Below, piece after piece: positions 19,813 through 28,887 of a stretch of DNA of 64,000 bases. Each line of letters opens with the position of its first letter. Position 1 is the first letter of the stretch. The notes below the pieces were generated by a model. The model was not told the DNA's origin and searched no databases. It saw only the letters and a program-made list of their open reading frames with translations. Source of the DNA: CAWKEY01 sp963848675 (lineage in GTDB: Bacteria; Pseudomonadota; Gammaproteobacteria; Methylococcales; Methylomonadaceae). The DNA lies in assembly GCA_963848675.1 (NCBI GenBank), contig CAWKEY010000030.1, positions 124,001 to 188,000 on the forward strand. Direction: 5' to 3'. The position numbers and the translations under genes were made by a program.

Positions 19813-20753
19813 ATGAGTAATCGTATTCTGATAACGGGCGGTGCTGGGTTCCTTGGGTCTGCATTTGTGCGATCGTCTGGTTGCGCAGGGTCATGATGTG
19901 GTTTGCGTGGACAACTATTTCACTGGCAGCCGCAATAATATTCGTCATTTGCTGAATAATCCCAATTTCGAAGTGTTACGCCACGATATCACTTTTCCAC
20001 TGTATGTGGAGGTGGATCAGATTTTTAACCTGGCCTGTCCTGCCTCACCGGTACATTACCAATTCGATCCCGTACAGACCACCAAGACCAGTGTGCATGG
20101 TGCCATTAACATGCTAGGTCTGGCCAAGCGTGTCAAAGCCAGAATCTTTCAGGCTTCCACATCCGAAGTGTATGGTGATCCGGAGATACATCCGCAAGTC
20201 GAATCCTATTGGGGAAGGGTTAATCCTATTGGTATACGTAGTTGTTACGACGAAGGGAAACGCTGTGCGGAGACGTTGTTTTTTGATTATTATCGTCAGC
20301 ACGGTCTTGATATTAAGGTGGTGCGGATCTTCAACACTTATGGTCCGCGCATGGCGAAAAACGACGGGCGGGTAGTCAGTAATTTTATTACCCAGGCGTT
20401 GGCCGGCGAAGACATTACGATCTACGGGGACGGCACCCAAACCCGCTCGTTCTGTTATGTTGACGATATGATTGATGCGTTTGTGGCGATGATGGCGACA
20501 GAAAAAGGGTTTACGGGTCTTGTCAATGGTGGGTAATCCCGGGGAATATCAGATTGGCGAATTGGCGGAAAGCATAGTTTCGCTGTGTAAAACGAGTTCA
20601 AAAGTGATATACAAGCCATTGCCTCAGGACGACCCACGTCAGCGCCAGCCGGATATCACGCTGGCCAAGGAAAAACTGGATTGGCAGCCCAAAGTGGGGT
20701 TGATCGATGGGCTTAAAGAAACTATCGCCTATTTTCGCGATTTGACCGATTAA
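19813..20753 (+). pseudogene. UDP-glucuronate decarboxylase (UDP-xylose synthase), two single-G insertions
   Basis: Short-chain-dehydrogenase-type enzyme making UDP-xylose. The start ATG 19813 gives RILITGGAGFLGS (NAD-binding GxxGFLG). An extra G at about 19861 breaks the frame, which resumes as HLCDRLVAQGHDVVCVDNYFTGSRNNI and continues through FQASTSEVYGDP, SCYDEGKRCAETLFFDYY (catalytic YxxxK) and VRIFNTYGPRM to VNGG-stop at 20536. A second extra G near 20527 separates VGNPGEYQIGELAES and the remaining C terminus (stop 20753). Removing two Gs restores a normal-length enzyme of about 312 residues. This would supply xylose to the EPS. 19645-19812 and 20754-20906 show no gene. Confidence 0.88.
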
Positions 20754-20906
20754 TGAACTGCGATTGGTGGAGGGCACTGCTGGTTAATTAAGAGTACCTT
20801 AAATTGACCAGTTGTCTATCTATTGACTTCAATATTTCAGGCCATTTCTGGCTCTGTTTAATTGTCCATTAACAGAATTTAACAAGAACACGAAGTTTTA
20901 TGTTTT

Positions 20907-20995
20907 TCCGGGTGGAAGGATTGTCGCAATAAGTCTGTCGGGGGTGCGGCGCCTTCGTCGCGACAAAGGCGTCCTTCCCACCCTGATAACCCGGA
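20907..20995. repeat. Dispersed palindromic element family B, short copy
   Basis: Bounded by TCCGGGT and AACCCGGA, with GGAAGGATTGTCGCAATAAG near the left end and ACCCTGATAACCCGG at the right, as in the longer copy at 28746-28864. The central palindrome is partly deleted here (GCCTTCGTCGCGACAAAGGC). It resembles a REP/MITE-like non-coding element. Confidence 0.8.
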
Positions 20996-21174
20996 ATCAT
21001 TCACGGGAAAGTTCAGCGCAGCGAGCTTTGTTGAAATGCAGCCTTTGTTGCCGAACAGTTTACCAATAAAGTTTGTGGCTATTTTGTGGCAGGTACCTGT
21101 AATCAACATTGCCGGGTGTGATTGAAAATGACCGGACTTCCCCGCAATTATCGACCATTAGGTGAAGCTTAGAA

Positions 21175-21297
21175 ATGCGCACGAAATAAGTTGAACAAGT
21201 GTAGGTGTGAATTTATTCGCACAGTGCGGATAAATCCGCACCTACACAAAAAATTGTTCCTCAGAGTTAAGCAAGTTATTTAATACGCGTTCCTTAA
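21175..21297 (-). repeat. Dispersed palindromic repeat family A, copy 2 (inverted)
   Basis: Reverse-strand copy of family A: AATGCGCACGAAATAAGTTG on the left, CAAGTTATTTAATACGCGTT on the right. The central hairpin is expanded into two nested palindromes (TGTGAATTTATTCGCACA followed by GTGCGGATAAATCCGCAC), about 20 bases more than the other copies. The 20996-21388 gap otherwise shows no gene. Confidence 0.85.
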
Positions 21298-21388
21298 AGC
21301 CAGAAATCCAGTCCATTGACGACTTGCCACAGCCCTGCTAAATCGAAAGTTTTATGCAATTTTCTATATATTTTATTAAACATTCGGG

Positions 21389-22136
21389 CTAACAGCCTAC
21401 TTCGGGCAACCAGGTCGATAATTGACCCACATTCTGCAACTTACCGTTGGGATCCAGGTAATAAACGTGGTTATCAAGCGAAGATATACCGACATACGAA
21501 TTCGTATTTTGGTAATAGCGATAATAATAGGGCGACAGCGTTTGCGAAGCAGCCCCTGCTGGGGAAAATAATTGTGGGTAGTTTTTTTCTGCCCAATTAA
21601 ATAAACAATCGGAACGCGATACTTGACCAATGGGAGTGATTACTTGGGATAGCAACCCGTGCCCCCCCTCCATTGGCACCTGTGGGTTCCACGACGAAAT
21701 GTAGTACATACAAGTGTTGCCCATTAGTCCTATTGGGCTGCAGTCCATGTATGCTAATTGAGTCGGGTCAGTGGCTCCTAATGTTGGATCAGTTGGCGTT
21801 AAAATTTATGCCGACGCCGACGTTGTTATTTAGTGGTGGGTTAGTACCTATAACCGATGTATTTTCTGCAAATGCATATGCAGTTATGCCGCCTTTGCCA
21901 TCGCTCCCCGAGCCAAGCTGATATCTGATGGTTTCAATGTTTCCCATCAGGACGTCGTCCAGTGTACCGTGCAGATTTGTTATTTGTTGGTTATCGGCGT
22001 TATATTCGAATGATCCTTCGAAGGTAGTGTCATCTGTAAAAATTAGTGTGACGTTATAGTCGATAATGCCTGCCTGTGCCATATGAACGTTGGCGAGCAT
22101 TATTAATAATGTGGTAAACCATACAAGTGTTTTCAT
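21389..22136 (-). pseudogene. Secreted protein with DCLFxWAEKN C-terminal domain, one frameshift
   Basis: The start ATG at 22136 opens a signal peptide (MKTLVWFTTLLIMLANVHMAQA). The first domain (DYNVTLIFTDDTTFEGSFEYNADNQQITNLHGTLDD) is of an unassigned secreted type. The frame stops at about 21789, but the next frame continues directly as DPTLGATDPTQLAYMDCSPIGLMGN and runs to 21389, ending in a roughly 70-residue domain DCLFNWAEKNYPQLFSPAGA ... YYYRYY ... NSYVGIS ... NHVYYL. One extra base near 21789-21792 explains the break. The same C-terminal domain is in the protein at 27068-28057. Function unknown; its place at the end of the copper-acquisition cluster suggests a shared role. Confidence 0.7.
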
Positions 22137-22325
22137 TTTAATATTCCTTTTGTTACGGGTTTCAGGTAGTGAATCTTGCCCCTTTTTTTGTTGAAGCAAA
22201 TCAGTTGAACATCTGTCGGTGTTAATTCTTTCGCCCAGCGCGGATAAATCCGCTCACCTACGTATTGGCTAAACACTGTTTCATTAGTGATTTCAATCAT
22301 GCATGTTCCTAAGCCTAACTGTTTC

Positions 22326-24495
22326 TTAGTAAGTAACCGTCAAGCCCACATAGACCGTTCTTCCTAAACCTGGCAGGTTTTGAGTTTTTGGTCTGGCCTG
22401 AGCTAACGTCATAGCATCGTAGTCGCCAATATAGACACCAGACGTTGGATTATAATATTGCTTATCGAGGATGTTATCCAAGCCGACATCTATGCTCAGG
22501 TGTTTCCACTGATATCCCGTTTTGGCGTTCAGCAGAAAATAGGAGGATGTCTTTAATTCGTTTCTAATAGCCTGCACATCGTCTTTCGTATCAACATACT
22601 GCATTTCTAAAGTGTTTTTCCATCCCTCCCGCTCATGATCAAGGCTTAGTTTTAGATTGAAAGGCATCATGTGATATAGGTTTCCACCATCCATACGTTG
22701 GCCTCTAACATAACTCATAATGGAATGGGCAGAAAATTCTCCAAAGGTTTTACTTTTATACAAATCAGCTCTGCCCGTCACATCAACACCCCATAACCGG
22801 GCATCATGATTAGCAAACCGTAAGTAGTAGAAGCCATTATTGGGCTGCCTGCAGGTACCGCATCGATCGACATCAATGAAATTTTCGACATAGCTGAAAT
22901 AAGGGGTAATCTTGATACCCCAAGCATCGGATTTAGGGTCATAAAAATCCGCTGTAAAGGTAATGTTGTGCGCAGTTTCTGGTTTTAGATTTATATCACC
23001 AACATAGCCATTGCCATCACTAAAAGAGCCATTCATGGTCATCGGCATCGGGCTGGTACTCCATGGATAAAGCTCATGCAGTGATGGTGCGCGGTTTTTG
23101 CGAGCATAACCAAAATCATATTGACTCCAATGGTTAGGCGTAAATTGCATTAATGCAGCAACATCAAAGGTATCAAAGTTCCGTTTATGGCTTAGGTTAT
23201 TAAATGCAATAGCCTGAAAATAATCGGCAGTTATATTATTGTATGCTTGAGCATCTCCCGTGTCGCTCATTGTGTGGTCATATCTTAACCCCAACATACT
23301 TTTCCATTGTGATGACCAATTCATTTCCACCTCGGCAAAGGTACCAACACGGTCCCGCGTTGCATTATTGAGGTTAATAAAAGTATTAGGCCCCATCATG
23401 CTTGCGAAAGTGGAAGTAGGCGGCCAAAAATCGTCGATTTCGCTGCTATGAAATTCGTTGCCAAAACGAAAGGTATTATCCTTTATTTCACCAAATGGCA
23501 TCTCGGCTTGTAGTTTGTAGCCAAAATTTTTACCGCGTGTTTCCATGGGCATTGGTTCTGGAGCAGTTCTGTCGGGTCCGTAGTCCATACTATGGCTGGT
23601 ATTCTCAAGATAGAGTTTACTGTCCAGGCTACCCCAATCAAACAGGCCTTTATAATGGACGTTCCCAAAAATACTATCATTGTTGGTCAAGTCCATACGT
23701 GCAGTTGGGAATCCTTGAAAAGGAATATGCTGTTGTCCGCCTTTGATTTCCAGTAAATGATCATCGAATTTGAATGATAATGCGGCTGCATGATTTTGGT
23801 TTTCAAAGCTGCTTGATTGTATAACGTTGCCATTCGCATCACGGTAATTTCTTCTTTGCGTATCCGAGCCCGTGTAATCTAATCTGACATTTTTGTTAGC
23901 AATCCCGGCTGCAATACTGCCACCAAAGGCATCGCCATTACTGCGATAAAATGATGAGGCTTTACCTGTAAGCAAGAGCTTTTTACCCGGCTCAGCAAAA
24001 ACAGGATCAGGCGATTGAACCGAAATAGTTCCTGCAATACTGTCGCCGCCCATGCTGACGGGTGTAACACCCTGGAGAATGGTGATAGAGCCAATGTTCG
24101 TACGGTCAATATAAGACAGCGCTGGATTCATATGGTTGGGACATATTGAATTAACAGTCATGCCGTTAACATCAATTTTGATACGGGTATCGTTTAAACC
24201 GCGCATTATTGGCAATGAGGACACCCCGCCGCCCGCCTGCAAACTCATTCCTGGGGTATCTTCTAATAATTGTGCCGTGTCAGAGACTTGAGCGCTTTTC
24301 CTGATAATTTTCTCGGCCTTAATTTCATCTTTAACCGAAGTGGCATAGGCTGGTTCTTCGCCGACGACTATGATGTCTTCAAGAGCGATGGGTTTTTCAT
24401 CCGATGCGCGTTTTTTCGGCTTCATCTTTGGCATAAGCGGCTTGACAAGCCGCGAATACTAATACGCATAAGGTAAATAAAGGTTTATTGCTCAT
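22326..24495 (-). CDS. OprC-like copper TonB-dependent receptor; signal peptide out of frame by one A
   Basis: Outer-membrane barrel with plug domain for TonB-driven uptake. The main frame (24434-22326, 702 residues) has the plug (ALEDIIVVGEEPAY, LEDTPGMSLQAGGGVSSLPIMRGL) and a 22-strand-type barrel ending PGLGRTVYVGLTVTY. OprC and its relatives bind copper through CxxxM and HxM; here CPNHM (residues 98-102 of the main frame) and HSM (281-283) match in sequence and spacing. A signal peptide, MSNKPLFTLCVLVFAACQAAYA, starts at 24495 one base out of frame; the frames would join if the six-A run (T6 at 24411-24416) had five. This is a frameshift, a phase-variable tract or a sequencing error. It lies 116 bases after the SACCP-type gene. 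Confidence 0.85.
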
Positions 24496-24611
24496 ACTTA
24501 TTGCTCATACTGTGTTCCGAATTTGATGCCATTACCGGGAACGTTATGAAATTCCCGATAAAACCTAAATTTATACGCCCTATAGAAATGTAAGCCGGCT
24601 GTCTCGATTGT

Positions 24612-26819
24612 CTACGGTGCCAGATAATTCTTAAACGGCTGCAGCGGAACGTCTGTGCCAGTTGCACCTACCGCAGGAATCAGCAAAAACTCATCTTTAG
24701 CCAGATTGGGATACAAAGCATGAGGAGTCACAGACGCCTGATCACCTTCATGCCCATGCGGAATCAAAATCTCCGGATGATCGAACGGTGCTTTTTCGTA
24801 ACGAACCCTGTCATCGGTCAATGTTTTTAAAAACTCGACCAGATCTTGGCGGTTTTGCTCAGAGAACAGCAGGTCGGGTTGTGGAAATACACGCGTAACC
24901 TGTTTCGCGTCATTGGCAAAATTACCGCCCCGAGTGTAAAACTCGACCACTTGTTCTAAAGTCGCCATGCCGCCGTTATGCATATAGGGCCCTGTTAGCT
25001 CGACATTACGCAATGAAGGTATTTTAAAACTGGCTTTGACCTCTGCGAGCATTTTCCTGGTATTGGGGTTATTCAGCTCAGCCAGAGCAGAGTTAGGCGT
25101 AGGAAGAAAAGCATTGGTTGACGGCGCTAAAAAGCAATTTTTAGTGTCTTGTGGCTGAGGTTTAATACCATCTGCGGGTGTAAATAAGCTGGCTGCCAAA
25201 TGAGGTAGTTGGAAGTTTAACGCGAACTCCTCCTGAAAATCACAGGCACGCACCCTGGTTACGTCAGCATCTAACACTCCGCGCTCATTTCCTGCTAAAT
25301 GCTGTAGATATTGTTGGCTAAACGCTAATGGATTGCCAAAATCGTCGACACCGCCTAGACCAATGTCCGCCGTTTCCTTGGCAACACCTGTGGAGGCAAA
25401 TCCGGTATCAATAAATGAGGTTACAGCGGTATTTCGCGCAAACAGGGCAATACGGTTAACAACATTGGTTGTAGTACTGATAAAGAAAGTCGGTTCGCCA
25501 AATGCCTCCGGGTTTGTCTGATTAGCAACAGCATTTGCGTTTACCGAGGCGGCAGTAAAATTCGGACCAATATGGCAAAGAGAACATTGATTTTTTCTAA
25601 ATTGTTCCAATCCTCTCAATTGTGCCGCTGTCAGGTCGATCGGCTGATGGGTAGCATCTCGGGCACTCTTGTCGAACGGCGATTCATCAGAAATCAGGGT
25701 ACTTTCATAAAGCTGAATCGCCAGGCTAAAAAACATCCCAAAATTTGCTTCCATTTGGCTGTAAGGCGAACCCTCGATGGGATTACCGAATTTACCCAGC
25801 CGTGAATACGACCAGTATTTTTGATTGAAAGCCTGCCTGACCAGCGTTTCGTAAGTGGTATTGAGTCCGGGTTGTAAATTTTCCGGACTACTTAAACTTA
25901 AACTTCCAAGCACACTGTCGTTCCAGTGTACTTTTTGGTTTTCCAGAGGATGGCGTTGCAACAATTTTCTACCGATATCTTTCAGGGTTCGGTTTTTGCA
26001 GCTCATTTCGGTTGTATTCAGGGGCGGCGCTGTCGCCAAAGAAGCCAGGGAGGAATTAATCAATTGCAACCGCTGTTTGCTGACTGTTTTCGAGTTTATT
26101 TTTACCCATACGCCTGCATCCGGATCACGATCCCCCCAGGGACTGCTACCGTTAAATACATTATTCGCACGGCCATCCCAAAAACTGCGATGATTAAAAA
26201 CCGCATTAATCACACTCGGCGCATTTCGGGGGGTACTCCGCCTGGTGCCGATGCTTCCTGCATGAAATAAGCTATCAGCACTGCGGTTACATTCGTCAAT
26301 ACTGCTGCCGATTGGGTTTACTGCTTCAAATTCGCCACCGAATGTGCCTGACGATCCGGTAACATTGTCCGTATCGTAAGTGATCCGGGATGTCTCTTGC
26401 AGTGGTTCCTGTCTTTGATGAAGGGGAAAATCACTTAAGCTGAGGGCATGGTTCGATCCCAGTAACGCACCAACGGCAGAAATGCCAAACTGTTGCACGC
26501 TTAACGGTGACGATTGACCACCAGGAGCAACCTGATTTTTTATCCTCCGATCAGCACCGGCATGAAAATGACAAGAACCGCAAGCCATGCCGTCGCTTCC
26601 GACATTGGTATCCCAAAACAGTGCTTTACCCAATGCAATTGCGGCTGTCTTATTGACTACGATCGGATCGGAGCCGCTCAACAATCCCGGCACTTCCGGT
26701 ACCGGTAAATATTTTAGGCTAATTGGCATTGGCCCGAGTGCCAAAGCATGGGCACTGGAACTATACAGTGAGGCCCATAATAAAAAGAAAGCCAATGGGC
26801 AATCTCGAAACAATGCCAT
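24612..26819 (-). CDS. Di-heme cytochrome c peroxidase family, SACCP/CorB type
   Basis: Secreted or surface di-heme protein of the CcP/MauG superfamily. The 735 residues include a signal peptide (FFLLWASLYSSSAHA), a first heme site CGSCH (residues 80-84, in GMACGSCHFHAGAD), a second heme site CSLCH (412-416), and the family's TGPYMHNGGMATLEQVVEFYTRGG near the C terminus. It is about twice the length of classical CcP, as in the copper-repressible surface-associated peroxidases of methanotrophs, which are encoded next to MopE or CorA. The start ATG 26819 is preceded by GGAGAAAAACC. The gene before it encodes a secreted protein and the one after an OprC-like receptor. Confidence 0.85.
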   Translation of the reverse strand: MALFRDCPLAFFLLWASLYSSSAHALALGPMPISLKYLPVPEVPGLLSGSDPIVVNKTAAIALGKALFWDTNVGSDGMACGSCHFHAGADRRIKNQVAPGGQSSPLSVQQFGISAVGALLGSNHALSLSDFPLHQRQEPLQETSRITYDTDNVTGSSGTFGGEFEAVNPIGSSIDECNRSADSLFHAGSIGTRRSTPRNAPSVINAVFNHRSFWDGRANNVFNGSSPWGDRDPDAGVWVKINSKTVSKQRLQLINSSLASLATAPPLNTTEMSCKNRTLKDIGRKLLQRHPLENQKVHWNDSVLGSLSLSSPENLQPGLNTTYETLVRQAFNQKYWSYSRLGKFGNPIEGSPYSQMEANFGMFFSLAIQLYESTLISDESPFDKSARDATHQPIDLTAAQLRGLEQFRKNQCSLCHIGPNFTAASVNANAVANQTNPEAFGEPTFFISTTTNVVNRIALFARNTAVTSFIDTGFASTGVAKETADIGLGGVDDFGNPLAFSQQYLQHLAGNERGVLDADVTRVRACDFQEEFALNFQLPHLAASLFTPADGIKPQPQDTKNCFLAPSTNAFLPTPNSALAELNNPNTRKMLAEVKASFKIPSLRNVELTGPYMHNGGMATLEQVVEFYTRGGNFANDAKQVTRVFPQPDLLFSEQNRQDLVEFLKTLTDDRVRYEKAPFDHPEILIPHGHEGDQASVTPHALYPNLAKDEFLLIPAVGATGTDVPLQPFKNYLAP

Positions 26820-27028
26820 GGTTTTTCTCCAAGAGAAGCGGTTAAGAGGCGTTATTAAGCATCGTAAAATACACTTAGAAATAACTAAATGTATGTAAAG
26901 TAAGCCACAATAAGCTTTATTTGGTTTGTTAATTCAAAAGTTTCGCGTAACGTCGTTTGGTTGCCCGACATTTTGGCATCCGGTAATATGCAAAACCGAA
27001 AATTTACGTCCCCTTGAATCATGGGAAT

Positions 27029-27053
27029 GTCGGGCATAAACAACATGCCCGAC
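27029..27053. promoter_or_regulatory. Intercistronic hairpin
   Basis: A perfect 9-base-arm inverted repeat (GTCGGGCAT / ATGCCCGAC) lies 15 bases after the stop of the secreted-protein gene and about 210 bases before the SACCP-type start. On the - strand no U-run follows, so it is not a standard terminator. It may stabilise the upstream message or attenuate read-through. The rest of 26820-27067 shows no gene. Confidence 0.5.
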
Positions 27054-27067
27054 TGCGGCTAGAACCC

Positions 27068-28057
27068 TTATTTACATCCGGATAGTTCGAACCAAATGGA
27101 TGAAGCCCCCTGATCTGCCGGCACACCATCCGATCCCATGTAATACACATGGTTATCTTTAGCAGAGACGCCTACATAGGAACTAGTATCTGGGTAATAG
27201 CGATAATAATAGGATTCCAACGTTTGCGAAACTGCTCCTGCTGGAGAGAATAATTGTGGGTGATTTTTTTCTGCCCAATCAAACAAACAATCCGTAGCCG
27301 AAACGGGCATAGCGGAAACCTTAACATCTATCGGAGTAGGAGTACCCGCGGTGTTTGTTCCACCCAGGAAGATGGTGTAATAACCTGGTTTCAAATTGAT
27401 TAAGGTTAAATTGGCGTAGATCAATCCCCCTGCCTCAGCAACACTGCCGAAAACGCCATTTTCATAACGATCGGAAATACTAAGGTCGTAAGCACCAGCA
27501 GCAACACTCTCACCATAGGCATTGGTATAGTCAATGCCTGAAGCATTGACATAACCTAGCGTTTCGACGATACCGTTAGCCGTAGTATTCCCAGGTAATG
27601 AGGGGGAAACCGAATCATCAGTCGCCCAAATAATACCAGCAGTTCCCGCCTGAGCAACTTGATTGAAATTATGAATAGCCCCGTAAAGAACCTTGTCTTC
27701 TTTTCCTGTACCCTCACCAACAAAACTTCCATCTGTTCTATAGACAGTAAAACCCGGAGCGTTAGTCGTTGCTGACGTTAATGAAACAATAACATTAGCC
27801 GTGCTGGGTACTTGGAAACTCAGCCATGCGCCATTCATGCCCCATGCGTTGTTATTTAACGACGGATTACCAGTGTAACTATCTTTATTCGAATTAGCGG
27901 CAATCGCTTGAATAGTAGTACCCGGGTCGAGATTGTTGTCCAGCTTAACCCATGCAGCCTCCCATGCAGGAGGCTCGGCGGCCATAGTAAACGTTGCAAA
28001 CGTTAAAGCCGCTGCTGTTAAAGTAATTTTAAAAATAGGTTGAGTTGTTGTATTCAT
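27068..28057 (-). CDS. Secreted protein, CorA/MopE-like candidate, with DCLFxWAEKN C-terminal domain
   Basis: Start ATG 28057 (GGAG eight bases upstream; a TTG at 28072 is less likely). A signal peptide ends TFATFTMAA, then EPPAWEAAWVKLDNNLD opens a beta-rich domain of about 230 residues with NNNAWGMNGAWLSFQVP, YRTDGSFVGEGTG and a PGYYTIFLGG strand. The last 70 residues (DCLFDWAEKNHPQLFSPAGA, YYYRYY, SSYVGVS, NHVYYM) match the C terminus of the protein at 21389-22136. The N-terminal domain is not recognised. Its position upstream of a SACCP-type gene is where CorA or MopE lies in methanotrophs, but I do not see the W-x-H copper site known for MopE, so the assignment is by context only. Confidence 0.55.
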   Translation of the reverse strand: MNTTTQPIFKITLTAAALTFATFTMAAEPPAWEAAWVKLDNNLDPGTTIQAIAANSNKDSYTGNPSLNNNAWGMNGAWLSFQVPSTANVIVSLTSATTNAPGFTVYRTDGSFVGEGTGKEDKVLYGAIHNFNQVAQAGTAGIIWATDDSVSPSLPGNTTANGIVETLGYVNASGIDYTNAYGESVAAGAYDLSISDRYENGVFGSVAEAGGLIYANLTLINLKPGYYTIFLGGTNTAGTPTPIDVKVSAMPVSATDCLFDWAEKNHPQLFSPAGAVSQTLESYYYRYYPDTSSYVGVSAKDNHVYYMGSDGVPADQGASSIWFELSGCK

Positions 28058-28579
28058 TGAATTGATCTCCAAATAATTACAGGTTGAGGTTCAGGAAATT
28101 TTTATTATGGAACTATTGTGCAGTTTGTTTAATTTAACCTTGATTAGCTTCAAACTAATACCATCTTGAGGAAAACGTGCCGGTGGCGTTTTTCATGTCG
28201 TGGTTGCCCGGTATGTAGTCGCCATCATCTCGACTTGCTGCTGCAACTTTCATAACTTCGAATTTTTAAAATAACGAATATGTTTACGCCGCATTATTCT
28301 AAATCACACTTCTCACAAAGCTCCAAAGCAAAGGTTGCTACTTCTATGCAGGATGGCAAAAGGAGCCAATATCTAGCACCCTCCTGCTGGCTACAAAGAG
28401 CATATTTTCAACAGCATCATTATCCCACAGTCAGCCTAGGGATTACAGGAGGAGTAGTTGACTATTTGGAAGGTTGATTATTTAAAAATAGTGCTTGTGA
28501 AAATGGCATTATTTATGCCATAAATATTTATTATCAATAAATTAACCGGTTATATTTTCAGTCTCTAAAGATGGTAATT

Positions 28580-28625
28580 AAACTGTGTTATATGACACAG
28601 TTTAAGTAAGTGATATGACACACTT
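28580..28625. promoter_or_regulatory. Palindromic operator-like element, site 1
   Basis: A 24-base near-perfect palindrome (arms AAACTGTGT / ACACAGTTT, 28580-28603) is followed four bases later by AAGTGATATGACACACTT (28608-28625), which has AAGTG/CACTT ends. Both elements recur at 40738-40786. The TGTG...CACA core resembles a Crp/Fnr-type half-site layout, but the regulator is unknown. It lies about 520 bases upstream of the secreted-protein gene of the copper cluster. The rest of 28058-28745 contains no convincing gene. Confidence 0.55.
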
Positions 28626-28745
28626 TTGCATTAAGCTTTGGAGCCTTGGTACGCTGATTTTTGAGGATCATTTGAAAAATCCTGCAAAATACCGGCAGGC
28701 ACTGCGCTTTCTAATGATTTAGAAAGGACGAAGATTTTTGTTTTT

Positions 28746-28864
28746 TCCGGGTGGAAAGATTGTCGCAATAAGTCTGTCTATACTGGTTTTTGGGAGCGAC
28801 GCCTTCGTCGCGACTTGAGCCTTTAGTCGCGACGAAGGCGTCGCTCCCACCCTGATAACCCGGA
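28746..28864. repeat. Dispersed palindromic element family B, full copy
   Basis: Ends TCCGGGT / AACCCGGA. The centre is a perfect 23-base-arm hairpin (28792-28814 with 28826-28848, arms beginning GGGAGCGACGCC) and an 11-base loop. The left flank GGAAAGATTGTCGCAATAAG and right flank CCACCCTGATAACCCGG match the copy at 20907-20995. It stands 23 bases from the end of the TauE/SafE gene and could also act as its terminator, though no T-run follows on either side. Confidence 0.85.
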
Positions 28865-28887
28865 CTCATCCAAGCGCGGGCAAGAGC

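Noticed and set aside
21175..21297. Possible CRISPR-like repeat because of nested palindromes
   Set aside because: There are no regularly spaced repeats or spacers and no cas genes; it is an expanded copy of dispersed repeat family A.
27068..28057. Firm naming as MopE or CorA
   Set aside because: The W-x-H copper site known from MopE is not visible; only gene order supports the link, so it is kept as a candidate.
28280..28477. 65-codon + strand frame near operator-like site 1
   Set aside because: Low-quality composition with no ribosome-binding site; the region fits a regulatory gap better.
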